Shown here one piece after another: positions 15,482-23,422 of a DNA stretch of 39,567 nucleotides (positions are counted from its first letter, which is position 1; each line of letters opens with the position of its first letter). The DNA comes from JAHCHG01 sp038246645. Lineage in GTDB: Bacteria; Acidobacteriota; Blastocatellia; Pyrinomonadales; Pyrinomonadaceae. The notes under the pieces were generated by a model, which worked only from the letters and a program-made list of their open reading frames with translations, searched no databases and was not told the origin of the DNA. The stretch lies in the NCBI GenBank assembly GCA_038246645.1, contig JBBRVS010000025.1, positions 1 through 39,567 on the forward strand, written 5' to 3'. The translations under genes were made by a program, and so were the position numbers.

Positions 15482-15542
15482 AACCGCTAAAAACGCGAAA
15501 CACACTAAAATTATTTTCGCGTTTTTAGCGTATTTCGCGGTT
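15482..15542. repeat. CGCTAAAAACGCGAAA-family palindromic repeat (hisD/hisC gap)
   Basis: A 16-bp perfect inverted repeat (15485-15500 with 15515-15530) has outer AACC/GGTT matches at 15482 and 15542. The last codons of hisD (Asn-Arg-Glu-Ile-Arg-stop, 15525-15542) are encoded by the right arm. Confidence 0.85.
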
Positions 15543-16820
15543 TATATTTTCCAATCGCACCGAAATTGCGTTTTTGTGCGCCTGCAACTCTTCGGCTTCC
15601 GCCATAATTTCGACGGATTTTCCGAGATTTAAAATTCCTTCGGCGGTCAATTTTTGAAACGTGATTTTCTTGACAAAGGAATCCAAAGACACGCCGCTGA
15701 ATGAACGCGCATAACCGTTGGTCGGCAATGTGTGATTTGTGCCGGAAGCATAATCTCCGGCAGATTCGCACGAATAATTTCCGATAAAAACCGAACCGGC
15801 GTTAATTACTTTTTCGGCAATTTCTTCGGCGTTTTCAACCGCTAAAATCAGATGTTCCGCCGCGTATTCATTTAACAGATCGAGCGCGGAATCAAAATCG
15901 TCAAAGAAAATCGCCTTGGAATTTTCCAGGGCTTTCGCGGCAATTGCCTTTCGCGGCAACACTTCGAGCTGTTTTTCAAGTTCCGCCAAAGATTCTTCGA
16001 TCACTTTTTCGCTCGTCGAAACAAGCAGAACCTGCGAATCAACGCCGTGTTCGGCTTGCGATAAAAGATCAGCCGCGACAAATGAGGGAATTGCGCTTTC
16101 ATCGGCAAAAACCGCGACTTCCGAAGGTCCGGCGGGCATATCAATGCTTGCGCCGAATTTCGTGATTTGCTGTTTTGCTTCCGTGACGAATTGATTTCCG
16201 GGACCGAAGATTTTATAAACTTTCGGCACGGTTTCAGTTCCGAAGCCGAGCGCAGCGATTGCCTGTGCACCGCCGATCTTAAATACTTTGGTCGCGCTGC
16301 AAACTCGCGCCGCATATAAAGTTACAGCGTTTATTTTGCCGTCCTTGGCTGGCGGCGAACAAATAATAATTTCCTTGCAGCCCGCAAGTTTTGCCGGAAC
16401 GGCGAGCATCAGAACGGTCGAAAAAAGCGGCGCGGTTCCCGCCGGAACATAAAGCCCCACTTTTTCAATCGCCACCGATTTGCGCCAGCAAAAAACGCCT
16501 TTTGTCGTTTCGATTATCTGCGGTTTTTCTATTTGCGCGGCGTGAAATTTTTCGATATTTGCTTTCGCAATCGCAATCGCGTCTTTTAATTCTTGCGAAA
16601 CCCGATCTTCGGCTTCGGCAAATTCTTCTTCGCTGACGAGAAAATCGTCCAATTCGACTTTGTCGAAATGACGCGCACAATGTTTGAGAGCCTCGTCGCC
16701 GTGATCTTTTACGTCCTTTAAAATGTTGGCGACCGTGCGTTCGAGGAAATTATTGTCAATCGCCGGACGCATCAGAATTTCGTTCCAGATATATTTTTTC
16801 GGATTTCTTATAACTTTCAT
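15525..16820 (-). CDS. hisD: Histidinol dehydrogenase
   Basis: A zinc-dependent NAD enzyme that oxidises histidinol to histidine in two steps. The 431-residue length is typical. Family motifs are present: VPAGTAPLFSTVLML, IGGAQAIAALGFG, IFGPGNQFVTEAK, DMPAGPSE and the zinc/active-site LLSQAEHG, then ASGTNHTLPTNG. The start at 16820 has no strong Shine-Dalgarno sequence. The C-terminal five residues derive from the palindrome in the hisD/hisC gap. It follows hisG after 71 bp, a gap that carries a run of ATTCACC-type tandem units rather than a palindrome. Confidence 0.97.
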   Translation of the reverse strand: MKVIRNPKKYIWNEILMRPAIDNNFLERTVANILKDVKDHGDEALKHCARHFDKVELDDFLVSEEEFAEAEDRVSQELKDAIAIAKANIEKFHAAQIEKPQIIETTKGVFCWRKSVAIEKVGLYVPAGTAPLFSTVLMLAVPAKLAGCKEIIICSPPAKDGKINAVTLYAARVCSATKVFKIGGAQAIAALGFGTETVPKVYKIFGPGNQFVTEAKQQITKFGASIDMPAGPSEVAVFADESAIPSFVAADLLSQAEHGVDSQVLLVSTSEKVIEESLAELEKQLEVLPRKAIAAKALENSKAIFFDDFDSALDLLNEYAAEHLILAVENAEEIAEKVINAGSVFIGNYSCESAGDYASGTNHTLPTNGYARSFSGVSLDSFVKKITFQKLTAEGILNLGKSVEIMAEAEELQAHKNAISVRLENINREIR

Positions 16821-16857
16821 ATCAATTTCAAAAAATAAATTTATCCAACTTTCTTAA

Positions 16858-16890
16858 AATTCACCATTCACCATTCATCATTCACCATTT
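16858..16890. repeat. Tandem heptamer repeat, ATTCACC unit (hisG/hisD gap)
   Basis: About four to five copies of ATTCACC with small variations (CATTCATC) end at the hisG stop codon. It looks like one arm of the palindromic families found in the neighbouring gaps, but no complementary arm is present here. Confidence 0.65.
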
Positions 16891-16891
16891 C

Positions 16892-17755
16892 TTATTGAAT
16901 CATCTGATCTATCGAAAGCACCAAAATTCCTTCCGCGCCTTTGTTTTTCAGGCTTTCGATGACTTCCCAGAAATCGTTTTCGTTAATTACGGAATGAACG
17001 GAACTCCAGCCCGTTTCCGCCAGAGGCATCACCGTCGGGCTTTTGATTCCGGGCAGAAGCGCAATGATTTCCGCCAGTTTTTCATTCGGCGCGTTCAGTA
17101 AAATGTATTTGTTTTGTTTGGCGGAATTTACGGCGTTGATGCGGAACAGCAGTTTATCTAAAATTGCCTGCAAATCCGCGTCTAAATCGGGGCGCGAAAT
17201 TAAAACCGCTTCCGAATTCAGAACGGTTTCGACTTCGCGCAGACCGTTTGTAAAAAGCGTGCTTCCCGAACTGACCAGATCGCAAACCGCGTCCGCCAGA
17301 CCGATTGACGGCGCGATTTCGACCGAACCGCTGATCGTGTGAATCTCGGTTTTGACATTATTTGCCGCAAAAAATTTGCTTAAAATATTCGGGTAGGTCG
17401 TCGCGATTTTTTTACCGCTTAGATCTTGTAAACTGCTGTATTCAAAAGATTTCGGAACTGCCAGAGACAGACGACATTTGCCGAAGCCGAGTTTTTTAAT
17501 TGTTTCGACCGCGCGCACGTCTTCCGCCAAAACATTTTCGCCGACGATTCCGATGTCGGCGACCGCATCTTCAACGTATTGCGGAATGTCGTCATCGCGC
17601 AAAAAGAAAATTTCGAGCGGGAAATTTCGCGCTTCCGAGCGGAGTTTCCCGAGTCCGTTGCTGAAACCGATTCCGCATTTTTTCAGCAAGGAAAGCGAAT
17701 CTTCGCTCAAACGTCCTGATTTTTGAAGGGCAATTTTTAATTTTTTTTCCGTCAT
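16892..17755 (-). CDS. hisG: ATP phosphoribosyltransferase (long form)
   Basis: This is the first and feedback-regulated enzyme of histidine synthesis, joining ATP and PRPP. From the ATG at 17755 it has 287 residues and begins MTEKKLKIALQKSGRLSEDS, aligning directly with the E. coli start. An upstream in-frame ATG at 17794 lies inside the attenuator terminator and cannot be the start; 17764 is a less likely alternative. The length and the C-terminal ACT-like region (about 210-287, including TVMPLAETGW) mark the long, hexameric, histidine-inhibited HisG, not the short HisZ-dependent form. The PRPP loop region is around DLVSSGSTL. Expression is probably controlled by the His leader upstream. 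Confidence 0.96.
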   Translation of the reverse strand: MTEKKLKIALQKSGRLSEDSLSLLKKCGIGFSNGLGKLRSEARNFPLEIFFLRDDDIPQYVEDAVADIGIVGENVLAEDVRAVETIKKLGFGKCRLSLAVPKSFEYSSLQDLSGKKIATTYPNILSKFFAANNVKTEIHTISGSVEIAPSIGLADAVCDLVSSGSTLFTNGLREVETVLNSEAVLISRPDLDADLQAILDKLLFRINAVNSAKQNKYILLNAPNEKLAEIIALLPGIKSPTVMPLAETGWSSVHSVINENDFWEVIESLKNKGAEGILVLSIDQMIQ

Positions 17756-17764
17756 TTTAAACAT

Positions 17765-17797
17765 AAAAAGAGCGAAACCTTTTTCAAAGTTCACGCT
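17765..17797 (-). terminator. Attenuator terminator upstream of hisG
   Basis: Read on the minus strand, AGCG-T-GAACTTT pairs with AAGGTTTCGCT (one bulged T, two G-T pairs) around a short GAAA loop, followed by CTTTTT. It sits between the His leader peptide and the hisG start, about ten bases before the hisG ATG. This placement fits transcription attenuation. Confidence 0.75.
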
Positions 17798-17853
17798 TCT
17801 AAACTAATTAGTTACTCGGATTTTTAAAGTAAGAATTAAGTCGGCGCCGGATG

Positions 17854-17907
17854 TCAGTGCCGATGATGATGCAGATGATGATGAATTGTATTAATTAATT
17901 TCAACAT
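17854..17907 (-). CDS. hisL: his operon leader peptide (7 His codons in 17)
   Basis: The 17-codon frame encodes MLKLINTIHHHLHHHRH and ends in TGA. Seven of the last nine codons are His, in the same spirit as the enterobacterial HisL peptide, which stalls ribosomes when charged tRNA(His) is scarce. A terminator hairpin follows about 57 bases downstream and hisG about 100 bases downstream. TATAAC lies only eight bases before the ATG, so the mRNA may be nearly leaderless; no good -35 is visible. A candidate competing pairing joins TCGGC at the peptide's end with GCCGA just after the stop. The full antiterminator was not resolved by eye. Confidence 0.88.
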   Translation of the reverse strand: MLKLINTIHHHLHHHRH

Positions 17908-17984
17908 TGCTTGTGTTATATTTTCAACACATCGCGGAAATTTTTGCAAGCAGAGCAAACAATAATTTATACTAATTTTATTTT

Positions 17985-18194
17985 ATGGAAGAAGAGAATA
18001 ATCACGATAAGTTAATAAATGAATACCGAAAGCGGGCGCAGCGGTGTTTCGGCTGTTTGATCGCCTTTCATCTGAAGGATATGTATCTCGGCGAAGATGT
18101 CAGCTATTATTGCGAAAACTGCAAGGACGATTCGATGTTTCATTTCGATGATTTTTCAAAATTTATTGATAAATCAAAACTCCGCGAACTTTAA
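17985..18194 (+). CDS. Small zinc-binding protein, unknown
   Basis: I do not recognise this 69-residue protein. Two CxxC pairs at residues 21-24 (CFGC) and 43-46 (CENC) can bind one zinc in a ribbon or treble-clef-like fold. The N-terminus is acidic and the C-terminus has a short charged helix. It is divergent from the his operon, with about 78 bp between the leader peptide and this ATG, and lies 13 bp upstream of the FHA gene, so the two are probably co-transcribed. A TATACT-like -10 occurs about 12 bases before the ATG. The frame is well supported by coding-like composition and the cysteines. Confidence 0.6.
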   Translation: MEEENNHDKLINEYRKRAQRCFGCLIAFHLKDMYLGEDVSYYCENCKDDSMFHFDDFSKFIDKSKLREL

Positions 18195-18207
18195 AATTTA
18201 ATTTAAA

Positions 18208-19695
18208 ATGAAAAAAGTAACGCTTCAAATTGAAACCCGCGACGAAAGTAAAACAATTTCGTTTGAAGACGAATTATCAATCGGGCGAACCGATGCGGCA
18301 ACCGTCGCGCTTGATGATATCGGGCTTTCGCGTGTAAATACGACGTTTTTCCGCGACGGCGAGATGATTCTCGTCGTTGATGAAGGTTCGCTGAACGGAA
18401 CTTTTCTCAACGGCGAAAAAATCGGGAACAAACCTGTCAGAATTTTCGACGGCGACACGCTAAAACTCGGCGTTGAAACCTATATCACGGTCGAAATCGA
18501 GAGCGAAAAAGCCGGATTTAAAGCGAAAAAAGAGCCGGAAATCGTTAAAGAAAAAAAAGAAACGGTTGCGGTTAAAAACGCTCCGGCTTCGCAGCCGAAA
18601 AAACCGCCTTTGATCATTATCGGCGCGGTTGTTTCGAGTTTTTTAATTGTTTTTATGGCGGTCGCGACCATCGCCATTGTTCGCATTTATAGTAAAAACG
18701 GCGGCACAACCTCGCCGACACCCGTAACTCAAACCGATTCTTCAAAGACAATTCCGATTCGCGTCATTGATCCGCTCGGCGGCGGTGATGCCGGAGACAT
18801 TGCCGATATAATGAGTTTTTGGGATGCTCAAGAAGAAGAATTAAACACTGCCGACGTTGCCGCAGTTACATCTGAATCATCGGTTGCCAAAGTGAATCTG
18901 AATGTTTCGCTGGAATTTTTCAAAAAGCAGATGGATCGCTCAAAAGCCGGACGCGGAGGCAAACCTGTCGGAAACGATCCGCCCGGAACGATCGTCCCGG
19001 TGGAACTGCGCCAGGGTTTTGCCGCGCAAACCGCAAAAATCAATGAACTGAAAAGCAAAGGCTATAAATTACCGCTCGATTTTGCCGATCTTGCCGAAAA
19101 GCGAATTGCCGGAAAACTCGTCGAACTGCCGATGGCGACCGATGATTATGTTCTGGATGTCGGCGGAAGTTCTGACGGGTTACCCTTTAATGATTTTAAC
19201 TTTAATACAAATCCGCGCAGCCAGCCGATTGCGCCGGGATCGCCGGATTCGAATATTTTGTTTCAATTAGCGAGCAATTTCGACGGGCAGAAATACAGCC
19301 TCGATAATCCGACCGACCGCCGGCAGATGAAAATTCGTATGCTCAGAATGTTTCATCCTTCGGCAAAACCGATTTTGGAAAAACTGGCGAAAGATTACCG
19401 CGAAAAATTCGGTTTTCCGCTGCGTGTTACGTCTTTGTCGCGTTCGATGGAATACCAGATTTCACTCAATAAAGGCAATCCGAATTCGTATGTCGTGCGC
19501 GGTGAAGGAGCATTGCCGCCGCATACTTCGGGCTGCACATTCGATCTTTCGCGCAAATTTATGTCTGCCGAAGAGCAGAATTATTTAATGGAGCAGCTCG
19601 CCCAAATGGAAAAACAGGGAATCGTGGATGCTCTGCGCGAAGGCAATGTCAATGCTTGTTTCCACGTTTTTATCCTCGACGGATGCGACATCTAA
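18208..19695 (+). CDS. FHA domain, transmembrane, DUF5715/M15-like periplasmic domain protein
   Basis: A three-part protein of 495 residues. Residues 1-95 form an FHA phosphothreonine-binding domain: Gly26-Arg27, Ser41-Arg42 and Asn63-Gly64 are in place. The usual His after Ser-Arg is Asn44 here. A Lys/Glu-rich linker leads to one transmembrane helix (about 134-160), which puts the rest outside the cytoplasm. The C-terminal 125 residues have SLSRSMEYQ, PPHTSGCTFDLS (His439, Asp446) and a late FHVF. They look like DUF5715, a relative of VanY/M15 D,D-peptidases. This suggests that a cytoplasmic Ser/Thr kinase signal is coupled to cell-wall processing. Neither activity is proven. Confidence 0.7.
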   Translation: MKKVTLQIETRDESKTISFEDELSIGRTDAATVALDDIGLSRVNTTFFRDGEMILVVDEGSLNGTFLNGEKIGNKPVRIFDGDTLKLGVETYITVEIESEKAGFKAKKEPEIVKEKKETVAVKNAPASQPKKPPLIIIGAVVSSFLIVFMAVATIAIVRIYSKNGGTTSPTPVTQTDSSKTIPIRVIDPLGGGDAGDIADIMSFWDAQEEELNTADVAAVTSESSVAKVNLNVSLEFFKKQMDRSKAGRGGKPVGNDPPGTIVPVELRQGFAAQTAKINELKSKGYKLPLDFADLAEKRIAGKLVELPMATDDYVLDVGGSSDGLPFNDFNFNTNPRSQPIAPGSPDSNILFQLASNFDGQKYSLDNPTDRRQMKIRMLRMFHPSAKPILEKLAKDYREKFGFPLRVTSLSRSMEYQISLNKGNPNSYVVRGEGALPPHTSGCTFDLSRKFMSAEEQNYLMEQLAQMEKQGIVDALREGNVNACFHVFILDGCDI

Positions 19696-19866
19696 AGGAG
19701 AAAAGGAGAAAGGGAGAAGGGGAGAAGGGGAGAAGATAGTCCTTTGTATTTCTTGATTTTGAATTTGAGAAAATGAAATCAGAAAATTTTATTTTCACAG
19801 CTCCTTTTCTCCTCTTCTTTCTTCTCTCTTTTCCCTTTCTCTCCTTCTTTCTTCCCTCTTCTCGCT
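19694..19866. repeat. Polypurine / polypyrimidine inverted tracts
   Basis: A run of GGAGAAA/GGGAGAA units (19694-19735) is almost pure purine. After about 64 bp it is answered by an almost pure pyrimidine run of CTCCTTTTCT-type units (19800-19865). Together they form a long imperfect palindrome filling the space between two genes, the same design as the other families here but with homopurine arms that could also adopt triplex (H-DNA) structure. Confidence 0.75.
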
Positions 19867-19898
19867 AATGCCGCAGCGGTTTTGTTAAACTAAAAAGT

Positions 19899-22800
19899 AT
19901 GGCAGAAGCGGAAAAAGATCTAACAAATTCCAAAAAAGAAACATTTACCGGATTGGCGCGAAAACTGAGCCGTTTGCCGGGCGAACAAAAGCGCGTTGCG
20001 CTGGAAATGAGTGCATTGCTGGCGGGCGTGAGTTTGCGCGTCAGCCGCGAATTTGTCGAAGCCGTGCCGAAGGCTTCGCGGATTTTGACGGCTGACGATC
20101 TTCGCAATTGGGCGGAAATGGGCAGAAAACTGGCAATGGCAAACGCCGATCTCGGCGCGGAATTCTTTATCAAAGGCGTTGAAAAATATCGAAAAGTGCC
20201 GAAGAAAGCGCGTCCGCTCGCTTTTCGGATTTGCTCGCGGCAATTAATTTTGTCGAGTTCGATTGCGCTTGAAACTTACGAAATGATTCCCGCTTTAGCC
20301 GAAGAAATTAATGACGATAAACTTTTTACGGAGATTCTCGAACTCGCCGCCGAAATCGCCAATCGTTCCGCCAAACACAGCGCGGATTTTCTGGAAAAAA
20401 CGCCGCGCGTTGCTGAAACTCTGAAAAATTTCGGCGATAATAAACAAAAAGTTTCAAAATCGGTGCTTGCTCTGGCTTCGCATTTTGCCAATCGAACGGG
20501 CGGAATGACGGCGGATCTGTGGCAGATTCTGCCCGATGGGCTCGAAAAACTTTCTGCCGCGCAGGCAATTGTTTTAACAAAAAAAGCGGCGGAATTTCTG
20601 CAGTTCGGCGGAAGCGTAACGCTTAATTTTGTTAAATCGGGCAGCGAGGTTCTGCGGCGTGTCGAGGAAGTTTTTGAAGATTGGTGCGATTGTCTGGTAA
20701 AAATCGCCGGTAGCGGAAATGCGCTTTTAATCTCGTTTCTGCGTGTATCGCCGCAGTTTTTCTCAAATGTTCTGACCTTAAAAAAGCGGGCGGAAGTCGT
20801 CGAAATTGCGCGAAAAGTTATTAATTTAATCAAAGAAATCGCTGAAACCGATGCCGAATCCGCGCTTGCGGCGTTTCGTTCAAGCTCGAAGGCTCTGAAA
20901 AAAGTTTCACTCGCGCAGTTTGAAGATTGGGTTGAAACCGGACTTAAAAAAAACAAGGACGAAAGCGCAAAGGCGCGGCGTTCGTTTTTTGCGCTTGAAA
21001 CTCGTAACAGCAATTCGCTTCTTCAGGACGCGCAAGTCGGATTACCGCTCGAAAGTGTCCAGACCGTTTTGCGGATTTATATCGAAGGATTGACGGGAAA
21101 AGAAGTCGAGATCACGCCGCTATCGGCGATGCCGCAGGAATCGCGCATCGGCGACGGCAAGACGATTTATCTGCCCGCGCTGATTTCCGAATTTGAATCG
21201 GATGAAATGGATTTTCGGCTTTACAAAGTTCTCGCCGCACACGGCGCGGGACAGATCGAATTTGAGACTTACGAGCGCGACAGCGAAGGATTAAAAGCCG
21301 CATTTACAACACTTTCCAAACTTTACGAAGCAACTATTGATCAAACGGACGCGTTTTCGCTCGCCGGATATATCGAAGACGTGCAGACGGGCGAAAAGGC
21401 TCTCTCGCCCGAAGATGAAGCGAAACTCGCCAAAAAGAAACTTAAAAAACTGCCGAAAAATTCCGATTACAAAGAGGTTTTAAAGGTTTTTCCCGAACCG
21501 CGTCTGGCAAAGAAAATTTTCGGCACGATGGAAAATGCGCGGATTGATAAACGCTTGCGCTATGAATATCGCGGTTTGCAGAAAGATTTGGATCTGATGC
21601 AGAAAATTCTTCGGGAAAACCGCCCGTATATTTTCGATCTGCCGATGAATCAAGTGCCGTTTGAATTATTGTTTCAAATCACGCTCTGCGGCGGTGCGAC
21701 CGATGACGCGCGACAGTTTTACAGTCAGATCGTGTCGGAAATCGAGTTGATCGTCGAAGCTTATCTGCAAGCCGACAGGCAAACAACGGACAACGGACAA
21801 CGGACAACGGACAATTTATTGAAATTTCCGACCGTTGCCGATTCCTTGATTGCAACGAGCCGCGTTTATACGCTTTTTCAGACGATTACGCCGGAAGAAA
21901 CGCAGAAGACGGAAGAAACGGACGAAAAGATCGAAAAAGACGAATCCGCGCAACAGGAAAAAAGCGCGGGCGAAGCGGTTTTGGAAAGTCAGATCAAGCG
22001 CGAAGAAAAACCGAAGGACGCACAAGATGTACGCGATTTGTTCAATGCCTGGAATACGCTGGACGACGAGGGCGAACCCGACGATCTGCAAGGCTCGGAA
22101 GCGTGGGCAAACAACGAAATGCCCGAACAACCGCTCGAACTCGGCGATCTGGCGTTTTCTTATGACGAATGGGACAAGGATTTAGCCGATTTTCGCACGA
22201 ATTGGTGCCGCGTTATCGAAAAAAAGGTTCGCAAAGGCGACCGCAATTTTGTCGAACTTGCTCGCTCGCGTTATCGCGGCGTGATTTCTTCAATTCGTCA
22301 TCAATTCCAACTGATGAAACCGGAAAATCTGACGCGCATCAACCGCGAACTCGACGGCGAAGATTATGATCTGAACGCGCTCGTTGATTATGTGATTGAC
22401 CGCCGCGCCGATGGTCAGCAATCGGAGAGAATTTATACGAAACGTTTGAGAAAACAGCGCGATGTTGCCGTGTCTTTACTGCTCGATCAATCAAGTTCGA
22501 CGGCGCGGACGATCACGCGAAATCCGCTCCAGCCCTATACGCATCCCGGACGCAGAATTATTGAGATCGAAAAAGAAGGTCTTGTGCTGATGAGCGAAGC
22601 CCTCGAAGCGGTCGGCGATGTTTATTCGATCAACGGTTTCACCTCCGAAGGCAGACGCAACGTAAAATTCTACGTCGTCAAAGATTTCGACGAAAAATAT
22701 TCCGAAGAAATCGAACGAAGAATCGGCGGAATCACTTTCCAAAACAACACGCGAATGGGCGCGGCGATCCGCCACGCCGCAGCAAAGCTCGTCCGCCAGG

Positions 22801-23066
22801 AATCGCGCACCAAACTTTTGATAATCTTAACCGACGGCAGACCTTACGACCACGATTACGGCGACGCGCGTTACGCCCGCGAAGACGTGCGCGAAGCCCT
22901 GACCGAAGCTAAAATGATGGGCATCACGCCTTTCTGCATCACGATTGACCGCGAATCTGAGTCCGAATTAAAAGATTTATACGGCGATGTCGGCTACACG
23001 ATCATTGACGACGTTTTGAGTCTGCCGGAGAGAATGCCGAATATTTATCGAAGATTGACGAGTTAA
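19899..23066 (+). CDS. Large VWA-domain protein, NorD/CbbO-like
   Basis: The 1055-residue protein has a long helical N-terminal part (about 1-380) with spaced Ala/Leu-rich repeats reminiscent of HEAT-like arrays. A middle region follows (about 385-800), including a Glu/Lys-rich stretch near 665-715. The C-terminal von Willebrand A domain is at about 855-1055. The metal-ion-dependent adhesion site DQSSS is at 863-867 and TDGRPYD begins at 978. The ending IIDDVLSLPERMPNIYRRLTS is typical of NorD/CbbO proteins, which pair with a MoxR-type AAA+ ATPase to activate metalloenzymes. No such ATPase or target oxidase is in the window. A heptamer repeat is translated at about 627-640. Its 3' end is duplicated downstream. 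Confidence 0.85.
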   Translation: MAEAEKDLTNSKKETFTGLARKLSRLPGEQKRVALEMSALLAGVSLRVSREFVEAVPKASRILTADDLRNWAEMGRKLAMANADLGAEFFIKGVEKYRKVPKKARPLAFRICSRQLILSSSIALETYEMIPALAEEINDDKLFTEILELAAEIANRSAKHSADFLEKTPRVAETLKNFGDNKQKVSKSVLALASHFANRTGGMTADLWQILPDGLEKLSAAQAIVLTKKAAEFLQFGGSVTLNFVKSGSEVLRRVEEVFEDWCDCLVKIAGSGNALLISFLRVSPQFFSNVLTLKKRAEVVEIARKVINLIKEIAETDAESALAAFRSSSKALKKVSLAQFEDWVETGLKKNKDESAKARRSFFALETRNSNSLLQDAQVGLPLESVQTVLRIYIEGLTGKEVEITPLSAMPQESRIGDGKTIYLPALISEFESDEMDFRLYKVLAAHGAGQIEFETYERDSEGLKAAFTTLSKLYEATIDQTDAFSLAGYIEDVQTGEKALSPEDEAKLAKKKLKKLPKNSDYKEVLKVFPEPRLAKKIFGTMENARIDKRLRYEYRGLQKDLDLMQKILRENRPYIFDLPMNQVPFELLFQITLCGGATDDARQFYSQIVSEIELIVEAYLQADRQTTDNGQRTTDNLLKFPTVADSLIATSRVYTLFQTITPEETQKTEETDEKIEKDESAQQEKSAGEAVLESQIKREEKPKDAQDVRDLFNAWNTLDDEGEPDDLQGSEAWANNEMPEQPLELGDLAFSYDEWDKDLADFRTNWCRVIEKKVRKGDRNFVELARSRYRGVISSIRHQFQLMKPENLTRINRELDGEDYDLNALVDYVIDRRADGQQSERIYTKRLRKQRDVAVSLLLDQSSSTARTITRNPLQPYTHPGRRIIEIEKEGLVLMSEALEAVGDVYSINGFTSEGRRNVKFYVVKDFDEKYSEEIERRIGGITFQNNTRMGAAIRHAAAKLVRQESRTKLLIILTDGRPYDHDYGDARYAREDVREALTEAKMMGITPFCITIDRESESELKDLYGDVGYTIIDDVLSLPERMPNIYRRLTS
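21782..21818 (+). repeat. In-frame tandem GGACAAC repeat inside the VWA gene
   Basis: About four copies of the heptamer GGACAAC lie within the coding sequence, encoding a TTDNGQRTTDN peptide in a loop region. Heptamer tracts of this style otherwise occur between genes here, so this looks like repeat sequence absorbed into an ORF without breaking the frame. Confidence 0.75.
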
Positions 23067-23068
23067 AA

Positions 23069-23422
23069 ATGAAGTTTTTCGGTTTTACAGAAACACAAAG
23101 ATTTGTTAAATCCGCCGAAAAAATTTTGGGCGAAGAAATAATTTCCGAGTTACAATTATATTTATGCAAATATCCTGATGACGGCGCGATTATTCCAAAT
23201 TCAGGCGGAATCGGAAAGATTCGTTGGGCAGGTTCAGGCAGAGGCAAACGCGGCGGCGCACGAATCATCTATTATTTTGCTAATAAAGCAGGTAGAATTT
23301 TATTGCTCGATATTTACGCTAAAAATGAGAAGGAAAATTTATCTGCCGCCGATTTGAGAGATTTAACAGATGTCGTTAATTTTTGGATCGAACAACTCGA
23401 AAATTTGGGAGAATTACAATGA
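23069..23422 (+). CDS. RelE/HigB-like type II toxin
   Basis: This 117-residue protein has the features of the RelE/ParE superfamily of ribosome-dependent mRNA endonucleases. It has an alpha-helical N-terminus, a GIGKIRWAGSGRGKRGGARIIYY strand region with clustered Arg/Lys, and the conserved LLDIYAKNEKENLS segment of the HigB2 branch. It starts two bases after the VWA stop codon, with no own promoter visible, so it may depend on read-through. It overlaps the next gene by 4 bp (ATGA). HigB-type toxins usually precede a helix-turn-helix antitoxin, but the partner here has no recognisable one. The toxin family call is good; target and activity are inferred. Confidence 0.8.
   Translation: MKFFGFTETQRFVKSAEKILGEEIISELQLYLCKYPDDGAIIPNSGGIGKIRWAGSGRGKRGGARIIYYFANKAGRILLLDIYAKNEKENLSAADLRDLTDVVNFWIEQLENLGELQ

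Noticed and set aside
16858..16890. Possible CRISPR array
   Set aside because: The units are contiguous heptamers with no unique spacers.
17756..17794. Upstream ATG for hisG
   Set aside because: It lies inside the attenuator terminator stem, and homology to E. coli HisG begins at the ATG near 17755.
20276..21013. A 245-codon minus-strand frame inside the VWA gene
   Set aside because: It is low-complexity Ser/Arg/Phe-rich translation typical of an antisense shadow; the plus-strand gene is clearly coding.
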